Origin: Halieaceae bacterium | GTDB lineage: Bacteria; Pseudomonadota; Gammaproteobacteria; Pseudomonadales; Halieaceae | Assembly: GCA_902520195.1 (NCBI GenBank) | Contig: CABYND010000006.1 | Span: 34,606 to 98,605 of the forward strand | DNA: 64,000 nt | Direction of reading: 5' to 3' | Part shown: positions 9,690-18,616 of the stretch, piece after piece | Position numbering within the stretch: position 1 is the first letter of the stretch | How the letters are laid out: every line of letters begins with the position of its first letter | Translations under genes and position numbers: made by a program | Notes under the pieces: generated by a model | Database searches by the model: none | Told to the model about the DNA's origin: nothing | What the model saw: the letters and a program-made list of their open reading frames with translations, nothing else

Positions 9690-10862
9690 TCATAGAGAGG
9701 CGATGACCTCGCCGAGTACCGCGAGGTACTGCGCACCCACTGCGCCATCAATCACCCGGTGATCGCATGACAGGGTGGCGTTCAGTATTGTCGCCACACG
9801 TTGCTCGCCGTCTTTGACCACAACCTGTTGAGTCGCCTTGCCTAGCGCCAGAATGGCGCCCATGGGCGGGTTCACAATGGCGGTAAACTGGGTGACCCCG
9901 TACATGCCCAGATTCGAAACGGTGAAAGAGCCGCCTGAGATGTCTTCCTTGGCCAGCTTGCCGGTTTGCGCTTTGTCAGCTAGCCCGGCAGTGGCGGTGG
10001 CGACTTCAGCCGGTGACTTGGTGTCGGCATTGTAGACGGTGGCAGGGTAAAGGCCATCATCGGTGGCAATCGCGACCGAGACATGTGCCGCGCTGAACTG
10101 GTGGATATCGTCACCCACCAAGTTCACGTTGACGCGAGGCTCCTTCATCAGCGCCTGCGCCACGCACCATACAATGAGATCGTTGACTGAGACTTTGACA
10201 TCGCCGGACTCGTTAAGCGCGGCGCGATGGGCAAGTAAGCCGTCCAATTCATACTCAGCCGTTAGGTAAAAATGGGGGATGGTCTGCTTGGCTTCGGTCA
10301 GCCGGCGCGCAATGGTTTTGCGAGTGGCTGTGAGGGGGATGACCTCGACCCCATCAGGTGCGTCGCTACTGCCTCCCGCCGCAGCTTTGACATCCTCGTC
10401 GGTGATGCGGCCACGGCGACCCGTGCCCGTGACGGTGCCCAGGTCGACACCCAACTCGTCTGCTAGTCGGCGCACGCTGGGAGACGAGCGGGTGTAGGCA
10501 TCGCCGGTTTGCACGGTCTGCTTTGTTGCGGGCTCGCCGGCAGCGGGCGCCGCCTCGGCCTCGGCAGGCGCAATGCTGTGCGCGGTAATGAAGGCATCGA
10601 TATCGCTGTCCGCGACGCTCGCGTCAGCAATCACGCCGAGTAGAGCGCCTACAGGATGTGCATCGCCCGCGGGCACCAGTACACGACGCAGTACGCCGTC
10701 TACAGGGGAGTCCCACACGTTGACGATTTTATCGGACTCCATCTCGAACACTTCATCACCTTTAGCAATGGCATCGCCCTCTGATTTGTTCCAGGTGGTG
10801 ATGGTGCCCTCGACCATTTCAATGCCCCACTTGGGCACCGCTATGGGATAAATATCGCTCAC
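9690..10862 (-). CDS. 2-oxoacid dehydrogenase complex E2, dihydrolipoamide acyltransferase
   Basis: 390 residues from GTG 10862 (GGAG seven bases upstream). One lipoyl domain (1-78) carries the lipoylated lysine in ESDKIVN. A peripheral-subunit-binding domain (about 125-165, SPSVRRLADELGVD ... GRRGRITDEDV) follows, then the catalytic acyltransferase core with the active-site motif DHRVIDGA near the C-terminus. It transfers the acyl group from lipoate to CoA. A single lipoyl domain and the short length fit acetoin dehydrogenase AcoC or small PDH E2 proteins. It is the last gene of a three-gene operon E1alpha-E1beta-E2; no E3 (dihydrolipoamide dehydrogenase) is in the window, so it probably borrows the housekeeping E3. 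Confidence 0.9.
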   Translation of the reverse strand: MSDIYPIAVPKWGIEMVEGTITTWNKSEGDAIAKGDEVFEMESDKIVNVWDSPVDGVLRRVLVPAGDAHPVGALLGVIADASVADSDIDAFITAHSIAPAEAEAAPAAGEPATKQTVQTGDAYTRSSPSVRRLADELGVDLGTVTGTGRRGRITDEDVKAAAGGSSDAPDGVEVIPLTATRKTIARRLTEAKQTIPHFYLTAEYELDGLLAHRAALNESGDVKVSVNDLIVWCVAQALMKEPRVNVNLVGDDIHQFSAAHVSVAIATDDGLYPATVYNADTKSPAEVATATAGLADKAQTGKLAKEDISGGSFTVSNLGMYGVTQFTAIVNPPMGAILALGKATQQVVVKDGEQRVATILNATLSCDHRVIDGAVGAQYLAVLGEVIASL

Positions 10863-10887
10863 TTCTCCGCTCCTAATATCACACTAG

Positions 10888-11889
10888 TCAAGCTAGCGTG
10901 GCTTTGATCGCTGCCGTGATTTTGTCTGCGTCTGGCAGATAAGCTGCCTCCAACTCAGGCGAGAACGGCGTTGGGCTGTGGGGCGCAGAAACCTGCTTGA
11001 TCGGCGCCTTCAGACTGCTAAAAGCTTTGTCCGCCGCGAGGCCTGCAATGTCTGCGGTGAGACCGCAACGAGGCGGCGCCTCGTCCACAATCACCAACCT
11101 GCCGGTGGCCTCCACGGATTCTAGAATCGCGTTCTCGTCCAGCGGTGAAGTCGTCCGCGGATCAATGAGGTCGCAGCTGATGCCCTCCTCAGCCAGCGCA
11201 TCGATGACAGCCGCCGCTTTGGGGACCATTTGTCCGAAGGCAACCACGGTGACGTCATCACCTTCACGGACAAAATTCGCCTCGCCGAACGGGATGGTGT
11301 ACGTTTCGTCGGGAACGTCCGCGGTCTCCTGATACAGAATCTTTGGTTCGAAGAACAGCACCGGGTCGTCATCCTGAATGGCTGAAAGCATCAACCCCTT
11401 TGCATCGTAGGCATTTGAAGGCACCACGACTTTTAGGCCGGGAAAGGATGTCATCACCTGATACATGGCCTGACTGTGTTGGCCCGCAGCACTAAAGCCA
11501 CCACCGGATGAGAAGCGGATGACGGCGGGGCAGCGGCTCTTGCCGCCAAACATATAACGGAACTTGGCCATCTGATTCACGATCTGGTCCATACAGACGC
11601 CAATAAAGTCGGCGAACATGATTTCGGCCACGGGTCGCATGCCGACCAATGCGGCACCGGCTGCGGCACCGACGATGGCTGATTCCGAGATAGGCGTATC
11701 GATGCAACGGTCAGGCCAACGGTGGTAGATCCCTTCGGTCACACCGAAGACACCACCGACAGCACCCACGTCTCCCGCGCTGCCGCTGCAGCCGGCGACA
11801 TCCTCGCCAATAACGAAGACTGATTCGTCCTGCTCCATTGCCTGGTGCAGAGCCTCGTTGATCGCATCGCGCATGGTTTTCTCAGGCAT
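10888..11889 (-). CDS. 2-oxoacid (acetoin-type) dehydrogenase E1 beta subunit
   Basis: 333 residues, the standard E1beta length. The N-terminal pyrimidine-binding half includes VFVIGEDVAG (Glu that activates thiamine pyrophosphate) and DTPISESAIVGAAAGAA. The C-terminal transketolase-like half contains the DLIDPRTTSPLD segment. Together with E1alpha it forms an alpha2beta2 enzyme that decarboxylates a 2-oxoacid, or cleaves acetoin, and acylates the lipoyl group of E2. ATG 11889 is preceded by GGGGAG. It sits 12 bases after E1alpha and 25 before E2, in operon order. Acetoin versus pyruvate or branched-chain specificity cannot be settled from sequence alone. Confidence 0.9.
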   Translation of the reverse strand: MPEKTMRDAINEALHQAMEQDESVFVIGEDVAGCSGSAGDVGAVGGVFGVTEGIYHRWPDRCIDTPISESAIVGAAAGAALVGMRPVAEIMFADFIGVCMDQIVNQMAKFRYMFGGKSRCPAVIRFSSGGGFSAAGQHSQAMYQVMTSFPGLKVVVPSNAYDAKGLMLSAIQDDDPVLFFEPKILYQETADVPDETYTIPFGEANFVREGDDVTVVAFGQMVPKAAAVIDALAEEGISCDLIDPRTTSPLDENAILESVEATGRLVIVDEAPPRCGLTADIAGLAADKAFSSLKAPIKQVSAPHSPTPFSPELEAAYLPDADKITAAIKATLA

Positions 11890-11901
11890 GATTTTCTCCC
11901 C

Positions 11902-12882
11902 TTAGGCCGTGGCGGTGTATTGGATGTAAACGTCTTCCGTGACCTGCTCCGCCGTGGGTCGTGCGGCGGCCTTGGCGTCTGTCACAGATTGTTCGATCTC
12001 TGCCATCACCTCGGCATCAATTGCGTCTAGCTCAGCCTCGCTGAGCTCGTCGGTTTCGGCCATGCGCGCACGGAAATTTTTAAGTGGGCAGTGGTTCTCT
12101 CGCAGATCTTCAAGCTCGCCCTCGGCACGATACGCCTGCGGGTCTCCGACAAAATGGCCGTGGTAACGGCCTTGCTCTGCAAAAACGCCGGCGGGGCCGT
12201 TGCCGGCGCGGGCGTGGGCGATGGCTTTACCCGCTGCTTCATGAACAGCAAAGAAGTCAGCGCCATCGGCCACGAAGACCGGGAAGCCAAAGGCCTCAGT
12301 GCGGGCCTTCAGGTCGTCACAGCCCACCGCGTAGTTGATGGAGGTATGCTCGGAGTAGTAGTTGTTTTCGATCACGAAAACAGCCGGCGCCTGGAGCACG
12401 ACCGCCATATTCATTGCTTCAAAGCAGGTGCCCTGATTCACGGAACCGTCGCCGGAGAACGACACTGCGACCTTGCCGTTTTTACGAATCTTTGCTGCCA
12501 GTGCAGAGCCCACTGAAATCGGTGGGCCCCCTGCCACGATGCCGTTGGCGCCCAAAATGCCCTTGTCTATATCCGCCACGTGCATAGAGCCTCCTTTGCC
12601 CTTACAGAGGCCTTCAGACGAGCCGAACAGCTCCTTCATCATGCCCGAGACTTCTGCGCCTTTGGCGATGCAGTGTCCGTGACCGCGATGAGTCGAGATA
12701 ATAGTATCGCTCTCGTCGAGATGGGTGCAGACGCCGACAGCATTGGCCTCCTGACCCGTGTACAGGTGTGTAAACCCCGGTATCTGACCGTTCATGATTT
12801 CTGCGTTCACCCGCTCTTCGAATTCGCGAATCGTCCTCATGGTACGATAGGCGTGCAGGAGGGTTTCCTTTGCAATGGACAC
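11902..12882 (-). CDS. 2-oxoacid (acetoin-type) dehydrogenase E1 alpha subunit
   Basis: 326 residues from GTG 12882, which follows AGGAGA at six bases; the longer frame from 12936 is rejected. The thiamine-pyrophosphate motif is clear: GDGSVNQG then ENNYYSEHTS. STHRGHGHCIAKGAE and the phosphorylation-loop region YHGHFVGDPQAYR are typical of PDH/AcoA E1alpha. It is the first gene of the E1alpha-E1beta-E2 operon, so transcription starts in the 445-base gap 12883-13327. Acetoin dehydrogenase AcoA and pyruvate dehydrogenase PdhA are the two likely alternatives. Confidence 0.9.
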   Translation of the reverse strand: MSIAKETLLHAYRTMRTIREFEERVNAEIMNGQIPGFTHLYTGQEANAVGVCTHLDESDTIISTHRGHGHCIAKGAEVSGMMKELFGSSEGLCKGKGGSMHVADIDKGILGANGIVAGGPPISVGSALAAKIRKNGKVAVSFSGDGSVNQGTCFEAMNMAVVLQAPAVFVIENNYYSEHTSINYAVGCDDLKARTEAFGFPVFVADGADFFAVHEAAGKAIAHARAGNGPAGVFAEQGRYHGHFVGDPQAYRAEGELEDLRENHCPLKNFRARMAETDELSEAELDAIDAEVMAEIEQSVTDAKAAARPTAEQVTEDVYIQYTATA

Positions 12883-13327
12883 GTTGGGTCTCCTTGGATG
12901 TTTTGATTTTGATGGCTTTCCCGGTTGAGGTGACATTGCAACAGATTACATCCCGGATGCAATGTGCAGGTCGGCATCTGTTGCCCCCAAGCGCTCAGGC
13001 AAAGTAACCCTGACCTCAAAAACAGTCAACAGTGCTTTTTTTCTGTGCCCGATGCGGATGGGTCGGCGCTATGTCGGCTATGAGACTTTGTCGGTGACAG
13101 GGAGGATAGGTTAGGCGTCAACGCTACTGGGAGGTGCCTCAATTTGCGCCTGATTCAGTCTCGTTCAGCGATGTCGCTCTCAATCGGGCCGCTTTCAGTC
13201 GGCTTGCCTTTAATGAAGGCGCCCTAGCTGTCCACCCGCTGTAATCTCCACAACCAGTGCTTTTTGCTCCGCCGGGCGAAAAGCACTTTCCAAAGACTCG
13301 TGATGTGAATGGGCATTTTCAAATTCG
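12883..13327. other. Gap between the E1alpha operon start and the GH1 gene end
   Basis: 445 bases. It must hold the promoter of the E1alpha-E1beta-E2 operon (leftward) and the 3' end of the leftward GH1 gene's neighbour region. I looked for a sigma-54 site (GG-N10-GC type), as is usual for aco operons under AcoR, and did not find a convincing one. No gene or RNA is seen. Confidence 0.4.
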
Positions 13328-14860
13328 TTAGAATGGTCCTCGGTGTTGCGCCCACATCGCGTCGCTAATGCCGGCACGAATGATCTCTGCGTAGACGCCG
13401 GCACTGTCGCGTGGTGTGCGGGCAAAGTCGTTGTCATAGTCCACAGCAAATAAGCCAAATCGTGGACCGAAGCCCTCCGCCCACTCGAAATTATCTAGAT
13501 GAGACCAGTGAAAATAGCCGTCGATGTCGACGCCGAGGATATTCATGGCGTACCACACTTCCCGCAGGTGACTGACCATAAAAGTCTGGCGCAGTGAGTC
13601 GGGTTGAGCGGCATCGGCAATGCCGTTCTCCAGTATCTGTATCGGCTTGCCGTAGCTTGTCCAGGCCTGATTCAACACGTCGCTGAATCCGATAGGGTAG
13701 AGGGCCCACCCGAGGTCGCTCGTCAGCTCATTCGGGTCACTCGGGTCGCGCGTGTGGGTGACCGGGCCTGCCGCCATGGCATCGATATCCATTTGCACAT
13801 AAAAGCGCCCGTAATAATTGATGCCCACATAATCCTGCGTGCCCGCGAGGCCGTCGATGTCAGCAGTGAAGTCAGTGTTGGTCATGGCGTAGCGGCCACT
13901 CTCAATGGCGTCAAAGACATCCCAAATGAAGGCCTGCTGCACAAACTCTGCGGTCAGTCGATCGATCGGGTGCCAGTTTCGCCACGGCTCGAAGGCGCGG
14001 GTGTGTTGCGTGAGGCCAACAGAAATCGACTGATCGCGCGCCTCGGCATCGGCGTGCAGGATGCGATAGGCATCAGCATGGGCTCGAAGCAGTTGCGCGA
14101 CCACTGGGGCGACATCGACGGGGCCGGCGCGTTGTTCTAGCGGCGGGAAGATGCCCTCAATGTAGCCCCACAGAACATACACCATGGGCTCGTTCAGGGT
14201 ACACCAGTAGTCAATCTCTGGGCCCAGTAACTGAGAGACCGCCCCTACGTAGCGGCGCCAATGGGTCAGCGCGTCGGGCCGCTCCCAACCCCGATGTCCA
14301 TCCTGTTCTTCCCAAAACCATTCGGGCGTGGAAAAGTGAAACAACGACACATGCGGTTCGAGCCCGTTGGCTTTGGCGGCCGCGATGACATCCTGATAGA
14401 AAGCAACGCCGTCCGGGTCGGGTTCGGTCATATCCGCGCGGGGGAATAAGCGTGCCCATGAGAGACTGAAGCGATAACTGTTCAGTCCCAGTTCAGCCAG
14501 CGCCTGAAAGTCGCTGGCATAGCGACTGTCGAAGTCCGCCTTCTTTTGCCGGACTTCCTGAGGGTATTTGTCGAGATCGCGAATGTGTCCCGGCTTGGCC
14601 TGTCCCGGTTGATCACCCGTGCCCGTGTTTCCTTCACGAATGACGTGTCGTTCAAAGGCAGTCCAGTCACTGGGCTGCTGGTGCTCAACGTGTTGCGCGG
14701 CGACCGCTACGCCCCAGGCAAAGTCGTCCGGGAATGTCAGCGGATAGGGCGCTTCTAATCGCGAGGCCGTCTGAGTGCCGCGGGCCTGGCCAAACAGCCA
14801 GGGCGTAAACAGTGCCACACCGACAAACGCCAACACGGCGACGAGAGCAATCCTTTTCAT
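13328..14860 (-). CDS. Exported glycoside hydrolase family 1 beta-glycosidase
   Basis: 510 residues. The N-terminus MKRIALVAVLAFVGVALF is a signal peptide or membrane anchor, unusual because most bacterial GH1 enzymes are cytoplasmic. The (beta/alpha)8 barrel starts near residue 42. The acid/base is Glu224 in TLNEP (221-225), and the nucleophile is Glu411 in ILENG (409-413). YVGINYYGRFYV (344-355) and YFHWSHLDNFEW near the C-terminus are typical substrate-site segments. It hydrolyses beta-linked sugars with retention, probably in the periplasm or at the membrane face. No sugar transporter or regulator lies beside it, so it looks like a single-gene unit. Confidence 0.92.
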   Translation of the reverse strand: MKRIALVAVLAFVGVALFTPWLFGQARGTQTASRLEAPYPLTFPDDFAWGVAVAAQHVEHQQPSDWTAFERHVIREGNTGTGDQPGQAKPGHIRDLDKYPQEVRQKKADFDSRYASDFQALAELGLNSYRFSLSWARLFPRADMTEPDPDGVAFYQDVIAAAKANGLEPHVSLFHFSTPEWFWEEQDGHRGWERPDALTHWRRYVGAVSQLLGPEIDYWCTLNEPMVYVLWGYIEGIFPPLEQRAGPVDVAPVVAQLLRAHADAYRILHADAEARDQSISVGLTQHTRAFEPWRNWHPIDRLTAEFVQQAFIWDVFDAIESGRYAMTNTDFTADIDGLAGTQDYVGINYYGRFYVQMDIDAMAAGPVTHTRDPSDPNELTSDLGWALYPIGFSDVLNQAWTSYGKPIQILENGIADAAQPDSLRQTFMVSHLREVWYAMNILGVDIDGYFHWSHLDNFEWAEGFGPRFGLFAVDYDNDFARTPRDSAGVYAEIIRAGISDAMWAQHRGPF

Positions 14861-14999
14861 AACGGCAAAGTCCTAGGTGAGAGGCGCAATCTGCTGCCAT
14901 CTGCGCAGCGGCGTCAAGTTTACGGATAAATTCAAAACCATCGCAGTTTTTTGCTGCGGGCAACTTGCCGATTCAACGATAGCTCGCCCCGAGAGGTGG

Positions 15000-16346
15000 T
15001 CACAAAGTATCGAGTATTAGCTGGATGTCCTCGCGGTTGGTTCGCGGATTGACGATGCAGAATCGCAGTACCGTTTCACCTTCATGTTTGGTGGGCGTGA
15101 CCAGTCCATCGCCACGTTCGAGTAGCGCATCACTCCACTGCTTATAGTCCTCCGGCGCCCAGCCGACACGGCGAAACACGCAAATCGACAGGCGTTGCTC
15201 GGTGATCATTTCCAGGTTGGGGTGTGCCTCGATCATGGTCGCTGCTTCGCGAGCGCAGTCCAGCGTGATTTCAACTGCGTCGGCGTAGGCTTTTGTCCCG
15301 TGTACAGCGAGGCTAAACCAGAAAGGTAGACCGCGCGCACGGCGAGATAGGTGGTGTGCGTAGTCGCTGGGATTCCAGGTGCCGTCGTGAAACACCTCGA
15401 GGTAATCACCTTGCTGGCGGTGCGCTTTGCGCGCCTTTGCGGGGTCGGTATAAATGAGTGCGCAGCAGTCAAAGGGCGCGAACAGCCATTTGTGAGGGTC
15501 CACAATGAAGCTGGCTGCGCGCTCAATGCCGTCGAAAAGCGGCCGGGCCGACGTCGCCGCCAGAGCCGCCCCCCCGTATGCGCCGTCCACGTGGAACCAC
15601 AACTTCTCTTTGGCGCAGGTTTCGCCGATACCCTGCATGTCGTCGATGATGCCCAGATTGGTGGTGCCGGCGGTGCACGCCACCGCAAACAGCCGCGCTC
15701 GGTCTCCCGTGCTGAGCTCGGCAATGGTTGCTTTCACGTCATCCCCCGTGAGCTGGTGCTCACCGGATTGGACCAAATCGGCATCCATCACCTGCGCCGC
15801 CTGTGCCACTGAAGCGTGTGCACCGCGAGATGAAATGATCAGTCCGCGTTGGTTGCTGCATTCCGGGTGAGCCTGTCGCCAATCGTGGCGCGCCGCTACC
15901 AGAGCCGAGAGATTGCCAGCAGTGCCGCCGCTGACAAAAACGCCCCCTGCTCCTTGGGGGAACCCGGCGATATCTGCGATCCAACGCAGCGCCTGATTTT
16001 CTGCATAGATGGCACCCGCGCCCTCGAGCCAGCTACTGGCGCAGATGTTGGAGGCCCCTACCACCAGATCAAACAGGGTCGAGACTTGCGAGGGGGCTGA
16101 CGGCACGAACGAGAGGTACCTAGGGTGGTCCTGAGAAATACAGGCAGGACCTAGCGTGTCGACAAAGAGCTTCAGCGCCTCCTCGCCGCCCAGGCCCTCC
16201 TCGGTAATGGTCTGGCCCGCGAGCTCTTCCAGCCTCGTCTGCGGCAGGGCGTGATCGATGGTTGGCGGATCCATTCGCAGCCGCTCCATGGCGTAAGCGA
16301 GAATCGATGAAGATAACGCCTCGATATCGGACTTCATTTTGTGCAT
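15000..16346 (-). CDS. PLP-dependent group II amino-acid decarboxylase
   Basis: 448 residues, within the range of aromatic-L-amino-acid, tyrosine and glutamate-type decarboxylases. The pyridoxal-phosphate lysine is in VDPHKWLFAPFDC, and the cofactor aspartate in FHVDGAYGGAAL. VSGGTAGNLSALVAAR (about 140) is the phosphate-binding turn. It decarboxylates an amino acid to an amine; the wider specificity loop around LSRRARGLPFWFSLAVHG fits aromatic substrates but does not prove it. The start is ATG 16346, with ATG 16337 as an alternative. The gene lies 99 bases downstream of alanine dehydrogenase on the same strand, so co-transcription is possible. Confidence 0.88.
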   Translation of the reverse strand: MHKMKSDIEALSSSILAYAMERLRMDPPTIDHALPQTRLEELAGQTITEEGLGGEEALKLFVDTLGPACISQDHPRYLSFVPSAPSQVSTLFDLVVGASNICASSWLEGAGAIYAENQALRWIADIAGFPQGAGGVFVSGGTAGNLSALVAARHDWRQAHPECSNQRGLIISSRGAHASVAQAAQVMDADLVQSGEHQLTGDDVKATIAELSTGDRARLFAVACTAGTTNLGIIDDMQGIGETCAKEKLWFHVDGAYGGAALAATSARPLFDGIERAASFIVDPHKWLFAPFDCCALIYTDPAKARKAHRQQGDYLEVFHDGTWNPSDYAHHLSRRARGLPFWFSLAVHGTKAYADAVEITLDCAREAATMIEAHPNLEMITEQRLSICVFRRVGWAPEDYKQWSDALLERGDGLVTPTKHEGETVLRFCIVNPRTNREDIQLILDTL

Positions 16347-16445
16347 GACAGAAAGCCTATACCCCTAATAAGTAGCGAAGTGTGCAGGAATTCGCACCCT
16401 GCGCAAGAACAGGCCGGCGTGGGGGCGCCTGAGGCCGAGGCGCCG

Positions 16446-17585
16446 TCATGCCGATTTCAAATGCAACGATGCCCTCAGTATCTGGTCCGGCTCCGTCCAC
16501 ATTTGCCCCAAAGCCTCCGCCACAGCTCGATGAGTCAGCTGGCCGTGAACGATAGTCAGCCCGGCTCCGAAGTGCTTATCCTCCATCAGTAAGGAGCCTA
16601 CTTCATTACTTGCCAAGCGTATGATGTAAGGCAGGGTCGCGTTGGTTAACGCCATCGTCGCCGTTCTCGCTACAGTGCCCGGCATGTTGGCGACGCAGTA
16701 GTGCACCACTCCGTCGACCTCATAGGTGGGATCAGCACGAGTGGTAGGTCGCGAGGTTTCAAAACACCCACCTTGGTCAATGGCGACGTCGACCATCACT
16801 GTGCCGGGTTTGAAATCAGCCAGCATCTCGGCAGTGACCAGTTTGGGCGCATGCGCGCCCGGTATGAGCACAGCGCCAATGATCAGATCGGCCTCGCGGG
16901 TATGCATCTCTAGAGCCTCTGCCGTGGAATACACCGTGCGGAGTTGTCCCCGGTATTGTTCGTCCAGCTCGCTCAAGCGACTGACAGATCGGTCCAGCAC
17001 CGTCACGTCCGCGCCCATGCCCAGCGCCACCCGGATTGCGCTGCTGCCCACGACGCCGCCGCCCAGGACAAGGACCTTTGCTGGTGCCACACCTGGGACG
17101 CCGCCAAGGAGTGTGCCGTTGCCGCCCTGATGAATTTTCATGTGGTGGGCGCCTGCCTGCACCGAGAGCCTGCCGGCTACAAGACTCATGGGCGCCAACA
17201 GGGGCAGCCCTCCCCGTGGCGATGTGATCGTCTCGTAGGCGATGCAAGTTGCACCGGAGTTGATCAATAGCTCTGCCTGCACTGGATCGGCCGCGAGGTG
17301 CAGGTAGGTAAATAGCAGCTGCTCAGATCGGAGCTGCAGGCACTCATGCGGTTGAGGTTCTTTCACTTTGACGATCATGTCGCTCTCGGCGAACACCTGC
17401 TCGGCGGTCTCGACCACTGAGGCGCCGGCAGCGCGGTACAGGTCATCGGTCAAGCCAATCGCATCACCGGCTCCGGATTCAATCAGAACGCTATGGCCTG
17501 CGCCAACCAGTTCTCTGGCGCCGGCTGGTGTCATACCGACCCGGAATTCTTGTGCTTTGATCTCTCTTGGGACGCCAAGCTGCAT
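16446..17585 (-). CDS. ald: Alanine dehydrogenase
   Basis: 379 residues, close to the usual ~371. ATG 17585 has GGAGAC six bases upstream and gives the expected start [10 protein letters not shown]; the frame from 17669 is rejected. The pyruvate-binding residues lie in RVGMTPAG and KVKEPQPHE, the catalytic His in YLHLAAD, and the NAD fold in [19 protein letters not shown]. The catalytic Asp is in [12 protein letters not shown]. It catalyses reversible oxidative deamination of L-alanine to pyruvate and ammonia. The divergent neighbour is an Lrp/AsnC regulator, a common arrangement in which the regulator activates ald in response to alanine. Confidence 0.95.
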   Translation of the reverse strand: MQLGVPREIKAQEFRVGMTPAGARELVGAGHSVLIESGAGDAIGLTDDLYRAAGASVVETAEQVFAESDMIVKVKEPQPHECLQLRSEQLLFTYLHLAADPVQAELLINSGATCIAYETITSPRGGLPLLAPMSLVAGRLSVQAGAHHMKIHQGGNGTLLGGVPGVAPAKVLVLGGGVVGSSAIRVALGMGADVTVLDRSVSRLSELDEQYRGQLRTVYSTAEALEMHTREADLIIGAVLIPGAHAPKLVTAEMLADFKPGTVMVDVAIDQGGCFETSRPTTRADPTYEVDGVVHYCVANMPGTVARTATMALTNATLPYIIRLASNEVGSLLMEDKHFGAGLTIVHGQLTHRAVAEALGQMWTEPDQILRASLHLKSA

Positions 17586-17679
17586 GGTGTTGTCTCCGGC
17601 AACGAGTTTGGCGGCATTCTGCCTCGCCCAGTTGGGGCAACAAAGGTCAAAATCGCTTTTTGAATCCATGAAAAAAGCG

Positions 17680-17745
17680 TATGTCTAAATAAAAATTTTA
17701 TTTAAAAGTAAATATAACTATATACAGATCATTTTTAAGCGATCT
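17680..17745. promoter_or_regulatory. AT-rich ald / Lrp divergent regulatory region
   Basis: Between the divergent starts of ald (17585) and the Lrp-type regulator (17794) there is a strongly AT-rich tract (AAATTTTATTTAAAAGTA and neighbours, 17691-17740). It stands out from the GC-rich surroundings. Lrp-family proteins bind degenerate AT-rich sites, so this is the likely operator and contains the -10 regions for both directions. The exact promoter is not assigned. Confidence 0.5.
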
Positions 17746-17793
17746 TATCTTTACATGTTGGGTGCTCCCCCGTGGATGCAGGAGGTTGAACGG

Positions 17794-18273
17794 GTGAATC
17801 ATCAGTCATATCAGCTGGACAAGATCGATCGGAATATTGTCCGGTTGCTGCAGCAAGATGCGCGGATGCCGCACACGGAGCTCGCGCGCAAGGTGGGCTT
17901 AAGTGCCACGCCGTGTAAAGACCGAGTCAGGAGACTCGAGCGGGAAGGCGTCATACAGCACTATCAGGCGGTGCTGAATCCGGATGCCTTGGACAGAGGG
18001 CTGGTGGTGTTTGTCCAGATCAGTTTGAACAGGACATCGCAGGATATCTTTGAGGCGTTCACTTCGGCCGCTGTGGACTTACCCGAGGTACAGGAGTGCT
18101 ACCTGGTGTCGGGTAATTTTGACTACCTGCTGAAGGCGCGCGTTGCCGACATGAATGCCTACCGAGTTCTGCTCGGAGAGACGTTATTGACCTTACCCGG
18201 GGTGCTGGATTCTTCAAGCTACGTGGTGATGGAGCAGGTCAAAGAATCCCTGATGTTGCCGGTGCCAGCCTAG
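17794..18273 (+). CDS. Lrp/AsnC-family transcriptional regulator of ald
   Basis: 159 residues, the typical size. GTG 17794 follows AGGAGG by eight bases; upstream in-frame starts are less likely. The N-terminal winged helix-turn-helix is LDKIDRNIVRLLQQD ... TELARKVGLSATPCKDRVRR (about 8-50). The C-terminal RAM/AsnC ligand domain follows (VQECYLVSGNFDYLLKARV). It is divergent from ald and separated by an AT-rich tract, so by family precedent (AlaR, BkdR, Lrp regulators next to ald) it senses alanine or a related amino acid and controls ald. It could also control the downstream decarboxylase. Confidence 0.9.
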   Translation: MNHQSYQLDKIDRNIVRLLQQDARMPHTELARKVGLSATPCKDRVRRLEREGVIQHYQAVLNPDALDRGLVVFVQISLNRTSQDIFEAFTSAAVDLPEVQECYLVSGNFDYLLKARVADMNAYRVLLGETLLTLPGVLDSSSYVVMEQVKESLMLPVPA

Positions 18274-18393
18274 CTGCCCTCCGAGGAAGCTAGGTCGTTT
18301 TGAAGACGGGGACCGCCGGCTTGTTGCCGCGGAGCACCCCGTTAATTTCTATGTGCCAGGCACTCTGGTATCGCAACAGACAATAGCCGTTAT

Positions 18394-18520
18394 CGGCGCT
18401 GGACATGGTGACATGTCTTGTCCGGCGCAGGCCCATGCGCTACTGTCGCCCGCCTATCTAGGGCACCGATGAAACCATGGTGGCACAGGCTTCTGGATTT
18501 AATGGCATAGATTATGTCAT
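18394..18520. promoter_or_regulatory. Candidate operators before the acyl-CoA operon
   Basis: The 343-base gap before the acyl-CoA dehydrogenase holds a near-palindrome, ATGGCATA-GAT-TATGTCAT (18502-18520, 7 of 8 arm bases matching). It lies just before an AT-rich stretch ending about 18535. Further upstream is an imperfect inverted repeat around CATGGTGACATG (18394-18428). TetR-type regulators of fatty-acid operons bind such short palindromes. No regulator gene is adjacent, so the factor is unknown. Confidence 0.45.
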
Positions 18521-18616
18521 TATTTTGTTATCGCATAGGCGGTCAGTAGTCGCAGTCCGCCAAGCTCCTTATGAGTGAACCGGCGGGCCCGTCAAGCCTG
18601 CGCTGAGGTAAACGTC

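Noticed and set aside
12883..13327. Sigma-54/AcoR promoter before the E1alpha operon
   Set aside because: No TGGCAC-N5-TTGC-like sequence was found on the minus strand in this gap.
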